Below are positions 15,696-24,879 of a stretch of DNA of 64,000 nucleotides, piece after piece. Each line of letters begins with the position of its first letter. Position 1 is the stretch's first letter. Below the pieces are notes generated by a model. The model was not told the DNA's origin, searched no databases, and saw only the letters and a list, made by a program, of their open reading frames with translations. The translations under genes and the position numbers were made by a program. This DNA comes from Corynebacterium minutissimum (GTDB lineage: Bacteria; Actinomycetota; Actinomycetes; Mycobacteriales; Mycobacteriaceae), in assembly GCF_016889765.1 (NCBI RefSeq), contig NZ_CP069533.1, positions 62,001 to 126,000 of the forward strand, read 5' to 3'.

Positions 15696-16300
15696 CATCT
15701 CCCATTCGGGTGCTCATTGCCGAAGACCAGTCGCTCGTTCGAGGAGCACTAACAGCATTACTTAATACCGAGCCGGACATTGAAGTCGTTGCTGGGTGTT
15801 CATCCGGCGTCGAGGTCGCCGACCTCGTCGCTAAGCACCGCGTTGATGTGGCGATTCTCGATATTGAGATGCCGGGCATGAACGGCATCGATGCTGCTAA
15901 AACGATCGCCGCTACTGATTGCCGGAGCCTCATCGTCACCACTTTTGGGCGTTCCGGCTACGTCAAACGCGCACTTGAGGCAGGCGTCGACGGTTTCCTC
16001 GTCAAAGACACACCCCCAGACGAGCTGGCCGACGCCATTCGACGCGTCCATTCAGGCCTGCGGGTCATCGATCCGCAACTGGCTCAAGACATCCTCTTTG
16101 CCCCGGATAATCCTCTCAGCGAGCGGGAAATCGAAGTGTGCCGTTTACTTGTACACGGACTGGGCTCCACCGCCATCGCAGCACAGCTGCATCTCAGCGG
16201 CGGCACCGTGCGTAACCATATCTCCGCCATCATGTCCAAGACGGGAGCGACCAACCGCTTTGAGGCCGCCCGGCGGGCGGAAACCAACGGTTGGATTTAA
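15692..16300 (+). CDS. NarL/LuxR-family response regulator
   Basis: A 202-residue response regulator. The receiver domain has the acidic pair EDQ at 11-13, phospho-acceptor Asp57 in VAILDIEMPGMNG, the Thr in VTTFGR and Lys in LVKDTPP. The C-terminal LuxR helix-turn-helix spans about 140-198 (LSEREIEVCRLLVHGLGSTA). It is encoded with a 4-base overlap to the kinase and should be its partner. The palindrome at 12761 upstream of the operon is the most likely binding site. Confidence 0.92.
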   Translation: MTSPIRVLIAEDQSLVRGALTALLNTEPDIEVVAGCSSGVEVADLVAKHRVDVAILDIEMPGMNGIDAAKTIAATDCRSLIVTTFGRSGYVKRALEAGVDGFLVKDTPPDELADAIRRVHSGLRVIDPQLAQDILFAPDNPLSEREIEVCRLLVHGLGSTAIAAQLHLSGGTVRNHISAIMSKTGATNRFEAARRAETNGWI

Positions 16301-16307
16301 GAACTCG

Positions 16308-17693
16308 TTAGAGCAAGACCTGAGCGAGTAGAGAGCCAACCACACAAGAGGTCACGACTGAAATCGCGCCGGGGATTAGGAAGGAGTGGTTGATGACAAA
16401 CTTGCCGATACGCGTCGTTCCAGTACGGTCGAAGCCGATGCAGGCTAGGTCTGAAGGATACGTCGGCAGAATGAAGTAACCATAGGCAGCACCGTAGAAA
16501 CCTACGATGATCGCCGGGTCAATGCCTAGCTGTAGCCCAATAGGAGCAATAGCAACAAGTGCAGCTGCCTGGGAATTCACTAGCTTGGACACGATGACGA
16601 GGACTACCGCATAAGCCCATGGGGCTGCTTCGACCACACTACCCAGGTTGGCTTCGAGAGCTTCAATGTGTGATTGGAAGAAAGTATCCGCCATCCAGGC
16701 CACACCGAAGACGGAGAACACCGCAGTCATTCCGGCCTTGAACACCGGGGTTGAAGCGATTTTGGAAGGTTCAACCCGGCAGCTCAGTAGAATAATCGCA
16801 CCGGCAACCAGCATGAGCATCTGAATAACGAGGTTCATTGACAGCGGACTCAGCTCACCGTCTTTCCCCGGGACCAGTGGACGCAGGAATTCGAAGGCGC
16901 CGAGCGCGACGACTGCAGCAATCGCCGCCAAGAACACAACCACCGAGCGCTTAGCTTCTTTGGTAAAGACCTCATTCAACAGCGAGCCAGTGCTCTCATT
17001 AATGCGCGCTGCAAACTCTGGGTCCTTCATCTTCTCTTGGAAGACAGGGTCCTTATCCAAATCCTTGCCACGGCGCAGTGACCATAAAGAGGCGAGGATG
17101 ACACCAGACAGTGAGGCCGGGATGGCCACCATCAGAATCTGCGGAATGGAATAGGCCTTATCGATCACTCCGGCGTTCTCCGCGATGATCGACGCGAGAG
17201 ACACCGTTGCTACCGACACTGGTGATGCGGTGATACCCATCTGTGCTGAGGTCGATGCCACAGCCATGGGACGCTCCGGGCGAATGCCTTTCTTAAGAGC
17301 AATATCCTCAATGATCGGGAACATCGTGTACACCACGTGGCCGGTACCGCAGAGAACAGTGAGGAACCACGTCGTCAGAGGAGCGAGAATCGTGATGCGC
17401 TCTGGATGAGCTCGCAGAATCTTTTCGGCAAATTGCATCATTACTTCCAAGCCTTTGGCCTGTTGGAGTGTCGCAGCGCACCCGATGACGGCGATGATCG
17501 TGAGCATGACCGACACCGGTGGTTCACCTGGAGCAAGCCCGAAAACAAAGACCATCAGCAACAGGCCGATACCCGAGATGAGACCAAGGCCAATGCCGCC
17601 GTATCGGGTGCCTAAGAGCAGTGCTCCCAAGATGATGATGACTTGGAGAATGATTGCCAGAACTGAATCTGGTGCAATGACGCTCGCTAACAT
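16308..17693 (-). CDS. anaerobic C4-dicarboxylate transporter, DcuA/DcuB family
   Basis: A 461-residue inner-membrane carrier with about 11-12 hydrophobic segments and the DcuA/DcuB signature regions LCGTGHVVYTMFPIIEDIA and STSAQMGITASPVSVATVS. Family members exchange fumarate, malate or aspartate for succinate during fumarate respiration. It is slightly longer than E. coli DcuB (446 residues) through a cytoplasmic insert rich in Lys/Asp near residue 210. The ATG has GAAGGG 8-13 bases upstream. It stands alone and converges with the two-component operon, whose stop is 7 bases from its own stop. Confidence 0.9.
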   Translation of the reverse strand: MLASVIAPDSVLAIILQVIIILGALLLGTRYGGIGLGLISGIGLLLMVFVFGLAPGEPPVSVMLTIIAVIGCAATLQQAKGLEVMMQFAEKILRAHPERITILAPLTTWFLTVLCGTGHVVYTMFPIIEDIALKKGIRPERPMAVASTSAQMGITASPVSVATVSLASIIAENAGVIDKAYSIPQILMVAIPASLSGVILASLWSLRRGKDLDKDPVFQEKMKDPEFAARINESTGSLLNEVFTKEAKRSVVVFLAAIAAVVALGAFEFLRPLVPGKDGELSPLSMNLVIQMLMLVAGAIILLSCRVEPSKIASTPVFKAGMTAVFSVFGVAWMADTFFQSHIEALEANLGSVVEAAPWAYAVVLVIVSKLVNSQAAALVAIAPIGLQLGIDPAIIVGFYGAAYGYFILPTYPSDLACIGFDRTGTTRIGKFVINHSFLIPGAISVVTSCVVGSLLAQVLL

Positions 17694-17777
17694 GCCACGC
17701 CCTTCAGATAAAGATTGAATAATGCACTGGCTTCACCATATCCGTATCCAAACGTGCGGACATAAACGGAAATGGGA

Positions 17778-17812
17778 GCGAATTATCACACTCACTGGAG
17801 TGCTCAATTCGC
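17778..17812. terminator. hairpin between der and the Dcu gene
   Basis: GCGAATT/AATTCGC with an inner CACTC/GAGTG pairing. On the minus strand it lies about 100 bases after the der stop and is followed by TCCCATTTCC, a poor T-tract. It could be a weak terminator for der or a structure in the dcu leader. Confidence 0.4.
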
Positions 17813-17914
17813 CCCGTTCTCGTGTATAATCCCAGCGTAACGGGCATACTGTTAAGTTCGAGGCCCACACCAGAACCTCACCCCATGCGGGGAGCCCACG
17901 CCAATTTCGGGCGA

Positions 17915-19543
17915 CTAGCGGCGTTGACGACGCTCGCGCACGCGCACCGCAATGCGCACCGGAGAACCATGAAAACCAAAGCGTTCGCGGAACTTACGCT
18001 CCAGGTAGCGGCGGTAGCCAGCATCGAGGAAGCCGGTGGTAAACAGCACGATCGTGGGCGGCTGGGTTGATGCCTGGGTGGCAAACAGCACGCGCGGGAG
18101 GCGGTTGTTGTTCATCGGCGGCGGATTGGCAGCAATCGCCTCGCGCATCCAGTTATTGAGCTGGCCCGTGGAAACGCGCTGGTCCCAGCTGTCCAGTGCC
18201 TCAATCATCGCCGGTTCCAGCTTCTGCAGGGCGCGGCCAGTCTCTGCAGAGATATTGACGCGAGTGACCCACGGTAGGTGGCGCAGGTTCTCATCAATTT
18301 CGCGGTCCAAGTAGTAACGACGATCCTCATCAACCAGATCCCACTTGTTGAAGGCGATGACGAGGGCCTTACCGGCCTCCAGAATCATGTTAAGGACGCG
18401 CTGGTCCTGCTCGGAGACTTCCTGGGAGGCGTCGATAAGCATGATGCATACCTCAGCCGCATCGATGACGCCACGGGTGCGCAGGGAGGCATAGTACTCG
18501 TGGCCTTGAACGTTTTTGACCTTCTTGCGCAGTCCTGCAGTGTCGATGAACTTCCACAGACGCTCATCTAACTGCACGAGCGAATCCACCGGGTCCACGG
18601 TGGTGCCGGCGGCGTTGTCGACAACGGAACGCTCCTCCGAGGTCAGCTTGTTAAGAAGCGAGGACTTGCCCACGTTAGGTTTACCCACAAGTGCGACGCG
18701 GCGCGGACCAGAGGTAATTGAGGAGTTACGTGGCTCCTCCGGGAACAGACGCAGGATCTCATCAAGGACGTCGGCGCCGCCGCGGCCGTGCTGTGCAGAA
18801 ACCGGCCACGGATCGCCTAAGCCCAGTGCGTAGAATTCCGCCATGTCGGCATACATCGTCTCCGAATCGAATTTATTCGATACGAGGATGACCGGCACTT
18901 CGGATTTCTGCAGCTTACGGGCCATAACCGCGTCCGTCTCGGTGATGCCGACCTTGGTGTCGACGACGAAGACGATCACGTCGGCAGTGGCCATGGCCTG
19001 CTCTGCCTGGCGCGCAATGGCGGCATGAATGCCCTTGACGTTGGGGTCCCAACCGCCTGTGTCTTGGACGAAGAAGCGCTGGCCATTCCAATCCGCCACG
19101 TAGGAGACGCGATCACGGGTGACACCAGGGTGGTCCTCCACCACTGCTTCTCGACGCCCCAAAAAGCGGTTCACCAGAGAAGACTTACCCACATTCGGGC
19201 GTCCCACGACAGCTACCGTGCAGAGGTTCTCCTCCGTATGGCCATCATCGACGCCAAATTCGGAGGACAGAGCTGCCCACTCTTCTTCGCTCAGCGGGGC
19301 TTCGCTGTCAGCTTCATCCTCGTCATCACCGAAATCGGCTTCACCGAATTCGGAGTCGTCGAACTCAGACTCATCGAATTCATAGTCAAACTCGTCTGAG
19401 TCGAAATCATCCGGAGCCCAACCGCCATGCGGATCGCGCACGACTTCTTCCTCCAGCTTGCCCACCGGGTAATGGAACTCCGTCTCGAACTCCTCGGGCT
19501 CGCGGTCTGGGGCCTGATTCGGGTTCTGCGGTTCGTTAGTCAT
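17915..19543 (-). CDS. der: ribosome-associated GTPase Der (EngA)
   Basis: A 542-residue protein with two tandem GTPase domains: the first G1 motif GRPNVGKS starts at residue 114 and the second GKPNVGKS near residue 285, each with DTxG and NKxD motifs, followed by the KH-like C-terminal domain. Der is essential for 50S subunit assembly. Compared with E. coli Der (490 residues) there is an extra acidic N-terminus of about 107 residues, rich in Asp/Glu/Phe (for example SDEFDYEFDESEFDDSE), as in other actinobacteria. The start overlaps the cmk stop by 8 bases. Confidence 0.97.
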   Translation of the reverse strand: MTNEPQNPNQAPDREPEEFETEFHYPVGKLEEEVVRDPHGGWAPDDFDSDEFDYEFDESEFDDSEFGEADFGDDEDEADSEAPLSEEEWAALSSEFGVDDGHTEENLCTVAVVGRPNVGKSSLVNRFLGRREAVVEDHPGVTRDRVSYVADWNGQRFFVQDTGGWDPNVKGIHAAIARQAEQAMATADVIVFVVDTKVGITETDAVMARKLQKSEVPVILVSNKFDSETMYADMAEFYALGLGDPWPVSAQHGRGGADVLDEILRLFPEEPRNSSITSGPRRVALVGKPNVGKSSLLNKLTSEERSVVDNAAGTTVDPVDSLVQLDERLWKFIDTAGLRKKVKNVQGHEYYASLRTRGVIDAAEVCIMLIDASQEVSEQDQRVLNMILEAGKALVIAFNKWDLVDEDRRYYLDREIDENLRHLPWVTRVNISAETGRALQKLEPAMIEALDSWDQRVSTGQLNNWMREAIAANPPPMNNNRLPRVLFATQASTQPPTIVLFTTGFLDAGYRRYLERKFRERFGFHGSPVRIAVRVRERRQRR

Positions 19544-20246
19544 GGGAGGCCTCCTTCAAGGCTGACTTTTCAACAACAGCCACGAGGGCATCAAGCACTT
19601 CTTCGCGGGACATGTCGGAAGTATCGACGAGAACAGCATCCTCAGCTGGACGCAACGGTGAGGTCGCGCGGGAAGAATCCGCGGCGTCGCGCCGTTCAAC
19701 GGCGGCAAGCACGGAGTCAAAGTCGGACTCAATTCCAGCTGCAAGATTCTGGTCATGGCGGCGCTGTGCGCGCACCTCGGCCGATGCCGTCATAAACGCC
19801 TTGGCCGGTGCGTCCGCAAGCACCACAGTGCCGATATCGCGGCCCTCCACGATAGCGCGGTGAGCCTTAGCTGCCAGGCTGCGCTGCAGTTCAACGAGGT
19901 TCTGGCGTACCTCCGGAATGGCAGAAACGGCGGAGACGTTTCGAGTGACCTCGTCCTCACGGATGACTCGGGAAACGTCCTCACCATCAAAGATGACCTG
20001 GGTGGAATCCGGATCATCCGAGACGTCCAAAGGAAGGTTGGTAGTGGCGTTAATAACCGCTGCAGTATCTGCAGGATCCACGCCTGCGCGCAACACGGCG
20101 AGGGTCGCTACGCGGTACATGGCACCGGTATCGACGTATTTGGCGTCTAGGCGCTTGGCCAGCGCGCGGCAGGTCGTGGACTTGCCCGTGCCGGAGGGGC
20201 CATCGACGGCCACGATGAGACCCTGGTTTGGCATGTTTGAAATCAT
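19536..20246 (-). CDS. cmk: cytidylate kinase
   Basis: A 236-residue nucleoside monophosphate kinase with P-loop GPSGTGKST near the N-terminus, the CMP-binding DTGAMYR segment, and the EGRDIGTVV motif near residue 130. It phosphorylates CMP and dCMP to the diphosphates. The start touches the stop of rluB (1-base overlap) and the stop overlaps the start of der, so rluB-cmk-der is a tightly coupled operon, the usual order in Corynebacterium and Mycobacterium. Confidence 0.96.
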   Translation of the reverse strand: MISNMPNQGLIVAVDGPSGTGKSTTCRALAKRLDAKYVDTGAMYRVATLAVLRAGVDPADTAAVINATTNLPLDVSDDPDSTQVIFDGEDVSRVIREDEVTRNVSAVSAIPEVRQNLVELQRSLAAKAHRAIVEGRDIGTVVLADAPAKAFMTASAEVRAQRRHDQNLAAGIESDFDSVLAAVERRDAADSSRATSPLRPAEDAVLVDTSDMSREEVLDALVAVVEKSALKEASHD

Positions 20247-21166
20247 TACATCCCCACCGCCTTGTACAAGCTGGTCAATTCGTTCGAGTTCAGAGCACGC
20301 AGGGAGCCCGGCTTCATATCGCCAAGCTGCACCGTGTGGAGCTTGGTGCGTACGAGGCGCTGGACTGGGTAGCCAGCTTCCTTCAGCATGCGGCGCACGA
20401 TGTGTTTGCGGCCCTCGTGCAGTTCGACGCGAACGAGGGAGTAGCCCTGATTTTTATCCACGATTTGCACATAGTCCGCTTTGGCGAGGCCATCTTCGAG
20501 CTCAATGCCCTCCTGAAGCTGGCGGACAAGTTTCTTGTCGCCTTCTCCCAGCACTGTGGCAAGGTAGGTCTTGGTGACCTCATACTTCGGGTGCATGAGG
20601 CGGTTTGCTAGCTCACCGTCGTTGGTGAGCAGCAGAAGGCCCTCAGTATCCGCATCGAGGCGGCCGACGTGGAAAAGTCGCTGACCCGACACAACACGAT
20701 CAGCCACGACATCGCCCACGCAGGGACGACCCATGTCATCAGACATCGTGGACTGCATGCCGCGAGGCTTGTTAAGAACGAAGTATTGGGTTTCCTCGTT
20801 GACGTTGATGCGGGTGCCGTCAACGCGGATGACGTCCTTATTCGGGTTCACGCGAGTGCCCTGCGTGATGATGACCTGGCCGTTGACTTCTACGCGGCCC
20901 TGGTCGATGAGGATTTCTGCGTGGCGGCGCGATGCTACGCCAGCCTTAGCCAGGACCTTTTGGAGGCGTTCTCCTTGGTTCTGGGAGTTTTTCTTGTCGT
21001 TGCCGTCTATCAGCCAATCAGCACCCAAGTCGCGAGCGACGGAGTCTGCGGTGGCCTTTTTCTTTTTGACGTGCTGATGACGGGCCGGCTTAGCGTTGGA
21101 GACAATCATGTCGCTGTCTCGCTGCTTCTTTTCCGGTGTGCCATCGCGGCGAGCGGGTGGAGTCAC
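20246..21166 (-). CDS. rluB: 23S rRNA pseudouridine synthase RluB
   Basis: A 306-residue RsuA/RluB-type pseudouridine synthase. After a basic, disordered leader (about 70 residues) comes an S4 RNA-binding domain (RLQKVLAKAGVASRRHAE) and the catalytic domain with the active-site Asp in VGRLDADTEGLLLLTND. It modifies helix 89-90 region uridines of 23S rRNA in homologs. I place the start at the GTG at 21166, which has AGAGGA about 9 bases upstream; the frame stays open to 21214. Confidence 0.92.
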   Translation of the reverse strand: MTPPARRDGTPEKKQRDSDMIVSNAKPARHQHVKKKKATADSVARDLGADWLIDGNDKKNSQNQGERLQKVLAKAGVASRRHAEILIDQGRVEVNGQVIITQGTRVNPNKDVIRVDGTRINVNEETQYFVLNKPRGMQSTMSDDMGRPCVGDVVADRVVSGQRLFHVGRLDADTEGLLLLTNDGELANRLMHPKYEVTKTYLATVLGEGDKKLVRQLQEGIELEDGLAKADYVQIVDKNQGYSLVRVELHEGRKHIVRRMLKEAGYPVQRLVRTKLHTVQLGDMKPGSLRALNSNELTSLYKAVGM

Positions 21167-21250
21167 GGAATTGTGTCCTCTCAATAGTTCTTCAATTTGC
21201 AGTGCACAAGGCACCGTGGTCTGCGCGCAATCCTACCCCAGAGTGGAACG

Positions 21251-21823
21251 TTATGAATAGTCCTCATCGATCTGTTCGATGTCCGGCAGCAGCGGCGCAA
21301 GGTCAGGAAGGCGTTCTAGCGTGTCAATGCCGAGAAGCTCAAGAAAGAGTTCAGTTGTTTCGTACTGATGGGCTAGCCCTTCGGTACCTTCCAGCTCGCG
21401 AATCAGACCACGCATCAAGAGGGTACGGACCACACCATCGACATTGACACCGCGCACACCGGCTACCTGGGCACGAGTAACCGGCTGGCGGTAGGCAATG
21501 ACGGCCAAAGTCTCCAAAGCTGCACGCGAGAGCTTGGTTTGTGTTCCATCGAGAACAAACTGCTCTACGGCATCAGCGTTTTCTTTGCGGGTGTAGAAGC
21601 GCCACCCTTCAGGGGTTTCACGTAGATCAATACCGGAGCCGCGCTCGGTGAGCTCGCGCTGTAGGCTGCGGAGAACATCACTGACCACGGTGGTCTCCGC
21701 GTCAAGCGCACGTGCTAAGGCCTCGACGCTTGCTGGTGAATCCACCACTAACAGGATGGATTCCACGCGCGAGCGCATTTGAGAGATAAGCGGTAAAGCC
21801 GTGCCTTCTGTGTGGGCGTCCAT
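21251..21823 (-). CDS. scpB: segregation and condensation protein B
   Basis: A 190-residue winged-helix kleisin-associated protein of the ScpB family; AALETLAVIAYRQPVTRAQV and VRGVNVDGVVRTLLMRGLI are the conserved blocks. ScpB dimers bind ScpA and complete the SMC condensin ring that organises the chromosome. It starts 20 bases after the scpA stop. The acidic C-terminus (EQIDEDYS) is typical of actinobacterial members. Confidence 0.95.
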   Translation of the reverse strand: MDAHTEGTALPLISQMRSRVESILLVVDSPASVEALARALDAETTVVSDVLRSLQRELTERGSGIDLRETPEGWRFYTRKENADAVEQFVLDGTQTKLSRAALETLAVIAYRQPVTRAQVAGVRGVNVDGVVRTLLMRGLIRELEGTEGLAHQYETTELFLELLGIDTLERLPDLAPLLPDIEQIDEDYS

Positions 21824-21843
21824 GACTGGGTAGCGTACCTTTC

Positions 21844-22641
21844 TTAGTCCCAGTTAGCTGCCGCCACTACGGCAGGATCCACATCGAGTCCGGTCCATGC
21901 CAGCTCGAGCGGCCCAAGGGATTCCTCCTGAACGGCATCAACAGCCTTGGCTTTATACAGCTCGAGCAATGCGAGAAAACGGCCGACGATTTCCATGGAC
22001 ACCGTGCAATCCCTTGTCAACGCGTCAAAGCTCATCCATTGACCAGAGCCCAACATCTTGAGTGTGCCGAGAATCTTTCCTGCCTGCTCCGGCACGGAGA
22101 CCGCCACCTGATGGATGTGGCCGGTTGCCACTTCCTCAGGTGGTTTGGGCCGAAAGACACTGGCAGCAAGTTCCGCAAAACTAGCTGGGGTATGTCCGAG
22201 CTTTACCGGTGGCAGAAGCTCGTTGAAGCGTTCCTCCATCGCTACAGCACGTGGGTAACGGCGTTGGGCTTGACGCTGCCACTGGGCGAATTGGTCCGCA
22301 ACCTGCTTATAGGCCTTATATTGCAGCAAGCGAGCAAAAAGCAGGTCGCGGGTTTCTAGTAGCTCAAGGTCTTCGAGGTCATCCACGTCACCGCGTGGAA
22401 GCAAGCGGGCCGCTTTGAGGTCGAGCAACGTCGCCGCGATGAGAAGGAACTCAGTTGTTTCATCCAAATCCGCGGTTTCCCCAAGTGCTCGGGTATACGC
22501 CACAAATTCATCGGTGACCTCAGATAGTGCCACCTCAGTGACATCGAGCTTCTTCGCTTGGATGAGCTGGAGAAGAAGGTCAAAGGGACCTTCAAAGTTA
22601 CCCAGCGCGATACGAAAGCCGGTGATTTCCGGTTGCGTCAT
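21844..22641 (-). CDS. scpA: segregation and condensation protein A
   Basis: A 265-residue kleisin. The N-terminal SMC-neck-binding helix region FEGPFDLLLQLIQAKKLDVTEVAL is followed by the LLxAATLLDLKAARLLP block, and the C-terminal winged helix lies near 190-240. With ScpB it bridges the SMC heads. It sits between parA and scpB, 9 bases after the parA stop, in an evident segregation operon. Confidence 0.96.
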   Translation of the reverse strand: MTQPEITGFRIALGNFEGPFDLLLQLIQAKKLDVTEVALSEVTDEFVAYTRALGETADLDETTEFLLIAATLLDLKAARLLPRGDVDDLEDLELLETRDLLFARLLQYKAYKQVADQFAQWQRQAQRRYPRAVAMEERFNELLPPVKLGHTPASFAELAASVFRPKPPEEVATGHIHQVAVSVPEQAGKILGTLKMLGSGQWMSFDALTRDCTVSMEIVGRFLALLELYKAKAVDAVQEESLGPLELAWTGLDVDPAVVAAANWD

Positions 22642-22650
22642 ACGGGCACA

Positions 22651-23529
22651 CTAAACGGTGGCTCGCTCAATGACCTCTTTGGCCAAGTCACGGTATTGCT
22701 TCGCTGCCTGCGAGCTCGGCGCCCACGACGTAATCGGCTCACCGGCAACGGAGGTTTCGGGGAAGCGAACCGTCCGAGTAATGACGGTGTCAAAGACCTT
22801 GTCGCCGAAGTACTCAACCACGCGATCCATAACCTCACGCGCGTGACGGGTACGGCGATCAAACATGGTGACAAGGATGCCCATGACCTCAAGGTCAAAG
22901 TTAATACGATCGGCCACCTTCTCCACGGTGTCCGTCAACAGTGCTAGACCACGCAGGGAGAAAAACTCGCATTCCATGGGAATGATGACGCCTTGAGAGC
23001 AGGCCAGTGCGTTGACGGTGAGCAGGCCCAGGGAAGGCTGGCAGTCAATGATGATGAAGTCATATTCCCTGCGTACAGGACGCAATGCGCGAGCCAGCGT
23101 ATGCTCCCGGCCGACCTCGTTGACCATTTGAATCTCTGCTGCAGAAAGATCGATGTTGGCTGGGACCAAGTCCAGCCCGTTGACGCTGGTATGCACGATG
23201 GCGGAATGCACCGAAACGTCGCTATCCAGCATGACGTCATAGATGGTGTCACCAATCTGATCATGCGTAAGACCCAAACCAGCGGACAGGGCGCCCTGCG
23301 GATCCAAGTCAACGAGAAGGACTTTACGGCCGAGCTCAGCCAGACAAGCTCCCATGTTGATGGTCGAGGTGGTTTTTCCCACGCCACCCTTCTGGTTGCA
23401 CATCGAAATAATGGTGGCGGGCCCATGCTTTTCCAGTGGCTCCGGTTCCGGCAGCTCCCGCAGTGGGCGGCCGGTCAAACCGACCTGTGCCTCCGAGGCC
23501 TCAAACAGTCCCTCGTCGCTCACAGTCAC
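22651..23529 (-). CDS. ParA/Soj-family ATPase (ScpA-linked paralog)
   Basis: A 292-residue deviant-Walker ATPase: KGGVGKTT at residues 47-54, the A' motif VDLDPQGALS, and Walker B IIDCQPSLGLLTVNAL. An extra ~35-residue Pro/Glu-rich N-terminus precedes the fold. No parB follows; instead scpA and scpB do. This is the conserved second ParA of Corynebacteriales rather than the origin-proximal partition ATPase, and it likely works in chromosome organisation with the condensin genes. GTG start with AAGGAAG upstream. Confidence 0.9.
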   Translation of the reverse strand: MTVSDEGLFEASEAQVGLTGRPLRELPEPEPLEKHGPATIISMCNQKGGVGKTTSTINMGACLAELGRKVLLVDLDPQGALSAGLGLTHDQIGDTIYDVMLDSDVSVHSAIVHTSVNGLDLVPANIDLSAAEIQMVNEVGREHTLARALRPVRREYDFIIIDCQPSLGLLTVNALACSQGVIIPMECEFFSLRGLALLTDTVEKVADRINFDLEVMGILVTMFDRRTRHAREVMDRVVEYFGDKVFDTVITRTVRFPETSVAGEPITSWAPSSQAAKQYRDLAKEVIERATV

Positions 23530-23671
23530 ACCTGCTTCCTTGACCTACATGGCCTCTCACGTCTGGCCCGCAGCGCATGCCCACGCCGCCTTCTTACATC
23601 GTTGTGATTACAGAGTACCCCCTTGGGCACCCGCCCCGCGATTATAGCCAGCAATAATACTGAGATAAAGC

Positions 23672-24832
23672 CTAGTGACTAGACTTTCGGCCACGTGAGC
23701 GCCAGAACACAAGACCAGCGACAAGAGCCACAAGACCCAGGCCGCCAAATGCAGCGATGAGCTTACCAGTGCTGTTTCCCTCACCATCCGGACCTTTTCC
23801 TTCGGCATTGTCTTGTCCATCCGCACCCAGTTGCTGGTCAGCCGGAACTCCTTCTGCGATGGCTGTAGTGGGATCTGTCAGCGTCACAACAAGTTCAGCG
23901 GACTGTGATTCCTTCTGAACGAACTGCATGATGAAGGGGTTGTCGGGAGTCTTTCCCTCCGGGTAAGTCAAAGTCATTGTCCTAGAAGCCTTGTCGATGT
24001 CGCGTTGGACGCCTTCTACGAACTCTCCCTGCGCATTGAGATAGCGCAGAGTCACGCCATCATCGTCGAGGTGCTTGAAGCGGTTATACAGATCCATCGC
24101 CTGCTTGAAGCCAAGCTTTGCGGTGATGGTTTGCCCGTCGATGGTGGATTCGAGATTGACGTACTCGGTATGAGAATCATCCACGCCTTCCCAGCCGCGA
24201 CCCGTATGCGGTGTCTGTGCTTGGCCGTGCCCGGCCTCTCCCCCTTCGCGCTCACCGGAACGCGGATCGGCGTCAGAATCTCCATCACGGTGAGCGCCAG
24301 GGGCGGTGCCACCTTCTCCTTCATCAGCCTCCCGCCCTTCGCGCTCACCGGAACCCGAATCTGCGCCAGATTCCCCGTCAGGGTGAGCGCCAAGGGCGGG
24401 GTCGCTGCCCTGGCCTAGGTCGCCGCCAGGCGCGGCTGCGCCATCGGGCCCACCTAGGCTTTCTGGATCACCATCGGCCGCGGCGTCATTGAGGTCTTGA
24501 CCGGTAACGTTCTCATCAGCGACCAACAAGAATGTCATGGTGACGCCTTGGTAGGTCACAGGGACGCTAATTTGTCCGCCAGCGGCGGGAGCGGTGACCG
24601 TGGCGGAACCACCGGAAGCGGAGACGGTCCAGCCATCGGCGGCCATGTTGACGTCGACGGGCACAGGCAGAGAAACCGTCGTGGTCTGACCAGCCGGGAC
24701 CGGAATCGTGGCATCCTGCGCGTGCGCAACCACACCATCACCCCAGTTGGACGCTGCCACGGGAAGCATAGTGAGGCACCCAGCGGCTATGGCGGCAGCG
24801 AAACGGCGATGAAACGATGCAAATTGAGGCAT
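23672..24832 (-). CDS. secreted, membrane-anchored surface protein of unknown function
   Basis: A 386-residue exported protein. It has a signal peptide (about 1-38, ending AHA), a small beta-rich domain (40-115), a low-complexity Gly/Asp/Glu linker (116-210) that includes a 31-residue tandem repeat, a second domain (about 215-325) containing ESTIDGQTITAKLGFKQAMD, another acidic linker, and a C-terminal membrane helix (LIAAFGGLGLVALVAGLVFW) with a basic tail. There is no LPXTG. The architecture recalls haem- or metal-binding surface proteins of Corynebacterium, but I recognise no HtaA-type or NEAT signature and assign no function. It lies between parA and xerD, where C. glutamicum-type genomes have no equivalent conserved gene. 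Confidence 0.75.
   Translation of the reverse strand: MPQFASFHRRFAAAIAAGCLTMLPVAASNWGDGVVAHAQDATIPVPAGQTTTVSLPVPVDVNMAADGWTVSASGGSATVTAPAAGGQISVPVTYQGVTMTFLLVADENVTGQDLNDAAADGDPESLGGPDGAAAPGGDLGQGSDPALGAHPDGESGADSGSGEREGREADEGEGGTAPGAHRDGDSDADPRSGEREGGEAGHGQAQTPHTGRGWEGVDDSHTEYVNLESTIDGQTITAKLGFKQAMDLYNRFKHLDDDGVTLRYLNAQGEFVEGVQRDIDKASRTMTLTYPEGKTPDNPFIMQFVQKESQSAELVVTLTDPTTAIAEGVPADQQLGADGQDNAEGKGPDGEGNSTGKLIAAFGGLGLVALVAGLVFWRSRGRKSSH
24206..24391 (-). repeat. 93-bp imperfect tandem repeat in surface protein gene
   Basis: Two adjacent 93-base units encode residues 148-178 and 179-209 (GAHPDGESGADSGSGEREG... and GAHRDGDSDADPRSGEREG...). The conserved core cttcgcgctcaccggaac occurs at 24244 and 24337 on the plus strand. 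It lengthens the flexible linker. Confidence 0.85.
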
Positions 24833-24879
24833 AGGGATCTTTCAGTTTGGAGTGGTTCAAAGGAATAGCTGCCGCGATT

